A DNA stretch of 64,000 nt from Planctomycetota bacterium (GTDB lineage: Bacteria > Planctomycetota > Phycisphaerae > Sedimentisphaerales > Anaerohalosphaeraceae): NCBI GenBank assembly GCA_029552545.1, contig JAKPDO010000002.1:79855-143854 (forward strand), written 5' to 3'. Made by a program: the position numbers and the translations under genes. Positions 60,624-64,000 of this stretch are shown here, piece after piece. The first letter of the stretch is position 1. Every line of letters starts with the position of its first letter. The notes below the pieces were generated by a model. It worked only from the letters and a program-made list of their open reading frames with translations. It was not told where the DNA came from and did not search any database.

Positions 60624-62120
60624 TTATGGAAGGATATTCGATGTCTTTTGTATTCCGTAAAGTTGGAAAATCATTTGGTCGATTTGTTCCAGATTGGCCT
60701 TTGGGATGACAAGCGTAGGATAATCCAGTTCAAACTCAATGACATGGAAGGGGGAGTCCGAAGCAACCGTTAAAGCCCTTGCCAGATCAGACATCTCTTG
60801 AATTTCAACTCCATTACAAGTTTTGACAACAATCCGTCCGAGGTTTTGATAGCCCAAATTGATTTCCGCCGGCAGAACATAACTCAAAACAACGATTTCT
60901 TTCCTCCCGGCAGGGGGATTCATTGATAGATTTCTGTAATAGTGCAGCAGGTGCGGCGGGACTTTTCCCTGCCAGTTTTCCCCCCACAAGCGCAGATAAT
61001 CAAGCGTCAGCTTTTGGAAAACATACCCGCCTGTAATAAAATATTCCGGCTGCTTGCCGTATTCCTGGTAGGGGACAAGCATTTCTGATGAGTCAAATCG
61101 TGTACTTTTCGTTTGGAGCTCGATTTTTTGTCCGTCTCGAAACACCGTAAAGGAAAGCGGTTCCCCAACCCGATGAAGCGTGATAAGATGTTCGTAGGAA
61201 ATGTCCTCATAAAGAGCGTGCTTATACTTCCCAAAAGCATCAATGGTCTTGCCGTCAATTGCAAGCAAAACATCTCCGTCTTTGAGAATATCGCTTCCCG
61301 TCCCTTTCGAATAGACAAAGGATACATAACACCCTTCTTTCATTTCTTCCGGCATCTTAAGATATCTGCGTACAGAAGGGTCCGTCAAATCATAGGTTTC
61401 AAATCCAGGCGTACCATATCCTATATATTCTGTATCCTTTTGTGCTTCTTTTAAAAACATATTCACCATTTGACCGGGAATAACGGCAACCTCCGTTTCG
61501 GAACTGGAAAAGGCGATTCCGTATGCCGTTCCTGAACTATCCGTAAAAACCTCACCGCGGGAGGTTTGTCTGGAAGTGCTTGATAAAACAAAAGTTAGGA
61601 TTCTTTGATACGATGTGGGGCAGTTGCGAACCACGGCCCTGTCTAAAAATCCCCTCGAATTCTTCACTGCGGCTTCTGAAGAAAGCCATTGACCCTTCAG
61701 CTCAAGGCCTCTCTGAAACGATTCCCCAAACGTCACAGGCGAAAGGGAAATGCTACTTTTTTCATCGAGTTTCAGAAGGCAAAGGTCCAAATCATAATCA
61801 ATGGCCTTGATTGAAGCTGGGATAAACTCCGGACTTCGACTGGTTTTCACCTGAATCACAGAAGCATAAGTAAACGGCTCCGCGATCGTTACAACCTCAG
61901 AAGGGCCTACGGCTGTGCCGTAACAGATTTCCGTCTGCGAAGCCGAACGCTTCCACGGCTGCAGGACATCATACCTGCTGCTCGATACCTGAATAAAAAC
62001 AAGGGAGTCCTTGGCATCCAAAACCTGCTTCCCGTTTTCAGTTATTCGAGCCGTTTGCCGGCAGGAAACACAAAGTCCGATAACACCAATGCTGAAGAGA
62101 GAAAAAAGCACATGTTTCAT
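60624..62120 (-). CDS. Trypsin-like/PDZ protein with lost catalytic His (pseudoprotease)
   Basis: 498 residues, a paralogue of the protease encoded just upstream. The N-terminal hydrophobic segment has a Cys-containing end (L-C-V-S-C-R), so it may be a lipoprotein. Aligned by eye with the neighbour, T-N-A-H becomes T-I-A-E, so His is Glu. Asp is kept in Y-D-L-D-L, and G-N-S-G-G becomes T-S-R-G-E, so Ser remains but the oxyanion loop is altered. PDZ-like region about 255-340 and a C-terminal domain as in the neighbour. It probably binds rather than cleaves. The start overlaps the upstream stop (ATGA). Confidence 0.75.
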   Translation of the reverse strand: MKHVLFSLFSIGVIGLCVSCRQTARITENGKQVLDAKDSLVFIQVSSSRYDVLQPWKRSASQTEICYGTAVGPSEVVTIAEPFTYASVIQVKTSRSPEFIPASIKAIDYDLDLCLLKLDEKSSISLSPVTFGESFQRGLELKGQWLSSEAAVKNSRGFLDRAVVRNCPTSYQRILTFVLSSTSRQTSRGEVFTDSSGTAYGIAFSSSETEVAVIPGQMVNMFLKEAQKDTEYIGYGTPGFETYDLTDPSVRRYLKMPEEMKEGCYVSFVYSKGTGSDILKDGDVLLAIDGKTIDAFGKYKHALYEDISYEHLITLHRVGEPLSFTVFRDGQKIELQTKSTRFDSSEMLVPYQEYGKQPEYFITGGYVFQKLTLDYLRLWGENWQGKVPPHLLHYYRNLSMNPPAGRKEIVVLSYVLPAEINLGYQNLGRIVVKTCNGVEIQEMSDLARALTVASDSPFHVIEFELDYPTLVIPKANLEQIDQMIFQLYGIQKTSNILP

Positions 62121-63598
62121 AACGTCGGCTCCGGCAGGGGACTGACAGGAACATCGTATTTTTCGAGGATTTCCAGATGTTTTTGACGGGCCTTGACGGC
62201 ATCAATCACCATCGGCGTCGGATTGCCCAGAAATCTGAGAACCCAAAAACCGTTTACATCCTTGGCGAAGGCCTTGTCCAAATCATCTAACTCCTTTATC
62301 GGCAACCCGTTAACTGTTTCAAGCGGCTGATGAACAAAGCCGCCCACATAGGTCGTCAGCTCATCCGGCAGAATGTCGGACAAGACAACGTATTCCTTCC
62401 GCAACGGGTCATCGTTCAGATTCTGAACTTCATAAAATAGATAGCGGAGGTAGAAGGGGATGTCTGTAATCCAGTTTCGCCCCCACGATTCGAGATAATT
62501 GCGGTTCAGCGATACAAACGTCAATCCCGCAAAGCACTTATACTTCGGCTGTACATCAAACTGCCGACGAAACGTCAGCACGGGTTCATTATAATCGACC
62601 TTAATGGTGGCTTTCTGTTCAACCCCGTCGCGGTAAAAGACAACATCGATGGTTTCGCCGATTTGTTTCTGCTCGACGGCCTCAGACATATCGAGCATCA
62701 GCCCGTAAATCCGAATCATTCCATCATTATCAATATCAAAATCGCCGATTTTGGTCAGCACATCGTTTTTCTGCAAAATGCCGGAGGCGGTGCTGTTCAG
62801 GACGGTATCGAGAATCACAACACCCTGACGGTCATCAGGAACCTTTAAGTACTGTTTCAGCCAGGGGTTATGAAGGCCCTCGAAGGTGAGGATGCCTAAA
62901 GAACCGAAACCATCATATTTGCCGTCTTCGATGTCTTTCAGGAAGTGTTCGATAACGGGCGTCGGGATCATAAACCCAATATTTTCCGCCATTTGCAACC
63001 CCTGGAAAGCCACACCGACGACCTTGCCGTCCTGAAGGACCGGTCCGCCGGAGTTGCCGGGGTTGATGGCGGCGTCGGTCTGGATAAGCAGGTGCGAATC
63101 GGCCTGCGTATGACTGTAAATGCCTGTTTCAATGCGGGATACGACACCTTCGGTGATGGAGACCGTCCGGCCGCCCAGCGGAAATCCGCACGTCTGCACG
63201 GTGGAATTGACCGCCGGCAGGGGGCCGAACTCCAGCGGAATCATATCCTCATAAAACGACGGATCATAAACGGTTAAGACGGCCAAATCGCAGTCGTGGC
63301 CGACAAACTCCACCCGGGCGGGGTAGCGTTTGGCGACATTCTGCTTTTGCACCTCGATATACCGGTAATTGCTGACGTTGTGGGCATTGGTGAGGATGCG
63401 TCGGCCGGCTATCACGAATCCCGAGCCGCTTCCGCGGGACATCTGGGTCTTCTTCCAGGGGTTGACATAGTCGAAGTCCTGCTGAACGATGGTAATCTGC
63501 ACCACGGACTTTTCGTACGTGTTCTGCTGCGAGAAGACCGGCACTGTAAACAAAGACAGGCCGACAAGAAAGGCAGTCATCCGTCTCATTGCATTCAT
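62117..63598 (-). CDS. DegP/Deg-like serine protease
   Basis: 493 residues from ATG at 63598; the frame is open to 63643 and starts nearer the signal peptide (63589) are possible. Signal peptide (A-F-L-V-G-L-S-L-F-T-V-P-V-F-S-Q). Trypsin fold with catalytic H in L-T-N-A-H, D in H-D-C-D-L-A and S in P-G-N-S-G-G-P. A PDZ domain follows (about 255-335) and a distinct C-terminal domain (about 345-490) like that of plant-type Deg proteins. Periplasmic quality-control or processing is expected. It forms a two-gene operon with the pseudoprotease. Confidence 0.9.
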   Translation of the reverse strand: MNAMRRMTAFLVGLSLFTVPVFSQQNTYEKSVVQITIVQQDFDYVNPWKKTQMSRGSGSGFVIAGRRILTNAHNVSNYRYIEVQKQNVAKRYPARVEFVGHDCDLAVLTVYDPSFYEDMIPLEFGPLPAVNSTVQTCGFPLGGRTVSITEGVVSRIETGIYSHTQADSHLLIQTDAAINPGNSGGPVLQDGKVVGVAFQGLQMAENIGFMIPTPVIEHFLKDIEDGKYDGFGSLGILTFEGLHNPWLKQYLKVPDDRQGVVILDTVLNSTASGILQKNDVLTKIGDFDIDNDGMIRIYGLMLDMSEAVEQKQIGETIDVVFYRDGVEQKATIKVDYNEPVLTFRRQFDVQPKYKCFAGLTFVSLNRNYLESWGRNWITDIPFYLRYLFYEVQNLNDDPLRKEYVVLSDILPDELTTYVGGFVHQPLETVNGLPIKELDDLDKAFAKDVNGFWVLRFLGNPTPMVIDAVKARQKHLEILEKYDVPVSPLPEPTL

Positions 63599-63643
63599 CT
63601 CTGATTCTTTCACAGAATGGGATATCCTTTTGCGTCGGGGCAT

Positions 63644-63813
63644 ATTGTACCGGCAGGCCAGGGCACGGGAAACAGATTTTCGAAAAGTTTGACAGCAAGA
63701 GACGGAAGAATACAGGAATACAGGTAGTCAGGGGGGCAGGCAGAAGTCTTTATTTCCGATTTCCGATTTTCTATTCCAATTTGACTTCAGAGTTATCTGA
63801 ATCCGGAGAAGGA
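63644..63813. other. Intergenic region right of the protease operon
   Basis: No gene is seen. AT-rich, with a GGAGAAGG ribosome-binding site at the right end. The promoter of the protease pair should lie here (minus strand), but no clear pair of boxes was found. Confidence 0.35.
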
Positions 63814-64000
63814 ATGTCTAAAAAAGAATTGCAATAAGGAGACTGCATTGGTAAAACCAAGGAGAGAATTGCCTTAATTGCAGACAGGAGAAACAATACC
63901 GACATTAAAAAAGTGATTGAACAGAATAAAGCAAGACGATATAGTATAAAGAGCATACCCGCCGGGCCTCTGCTGAAAAGCATGCTCACTTCGGCGGGTT
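63814..64000 (+). pseudogene. Partial open frame at right edge with in-frame stop after 7 codons
   Basis: A well-spaced GGAG precedes ATG 63814, which encodes M-S-K-K-E-L-Q and TAA (63835-63837). The same frame then stays open to the window end, reading K-E-R-I-A-L-I-A-D-R-R and ending in I-P-A-G-P-L-L-K-S-M-L-T-S-A-G. That vaguely resembles the start of the methylglyoxal-synthase-like fold (R-I-A-L-I-A-H-D, T-G-T-T-G). AAGGAG just before an ATT (63847) could allow initiation there. A 54-codon open stretch is weak evidence, and the gene is cut by the window. Confidence 0.3.

Noticed and set aside
63771..63989. 72-residue hydrophobic minus-strand open frame
   Set aside because: No ribosome-binding site or family; it overlaps the plus-strand edge frame, which has a better start signal.

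Overview
The window looks like a chromosomal segment of a Gram-negative planctomycete of the Phycisphaerae/Sedimentisphaerales type. Evidence: an outer membrane (LptD-like barrel, RND pump with outer-membrane factor, LolCDE-like exporter), large FtsX-type permeases, the MEP isoprenoid pathway (ispG), and secreted polysaccharidases ending in short dockerin-like repeats. The taxon is inferred from style and content; no rRNA or tRNA gene was seen. rpmH (L34) near the left end and parB with two parS sites near the right end suggest an origin-proximal region.

Layout. 1-2176: AT-rich island with a two-gene minus-strand operon (AIPR-family protein plus HhH-GPD glycosylase-like protein, cut by the window edge), abutting a 28-codon remnant that resembles the start of addB. 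2328-3960: Tat-exported enolase-superfamily protein and rpmH. 4016-17844: long minus-strand run: TetR regulator, outer-membrane factor, adaptor, RND pump, glycosyltransferase, ABC ATPase, giant permease, ispG, kinase-like protein. 17967-34436: mostly plus strand: LarA-like protein, RNase P RNA, LexA-like repressor, LptD, aldolase, S41 protease, LysRS, LolCDE-like genes, aminotransferase, polyprenyl synthase. 34499-39242: outer-membrane protein, folC, transketolase. 39318-40324: small AT-rich nuclease-like/DUF2283 pair. 40325-45675: divergent pectin-degradation pair (GH43 arabinanase, PL1 pectate lyase). 45768-57304: phosphofructokinase, coaB, pyrE, a HepT/MntA module with broken hepT, purB, aldo/keto reductase, M50 and M42 peptidases, SDR, PilZ protein, trxB. 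57456-59360: AT-rich EcoRI-like restriction-modification system. 59531-63598: parB, parS sites and two tandem trypsin-like proteases, one of which has lost its catalytic His.

The standout is the RNase P RNA gene (19558-20173). Three peripheral helices (positions of P3, P12 and P19) are each replaced by a 92-93 nt palindromic element with identical 18-nt arms. Copies 1 and 3 differ at only three positions. The RNA grows from about 338 to 616 nt and gains three long double-stranded stems of the kind RNase III cuts in rRNA intervening sequences. I know of a parallel in the Rickettsia palindromic elements, but three copies in one RNase P RNA looks new to me.

Four defence or toxin-antitoxin-like cassettes lie at boundaries between GC-rich housekeeping genes, three of them markedly AT-rich. 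This suggests repeated acquisition at gene junctions, in one case with loss of a likely addB gene.
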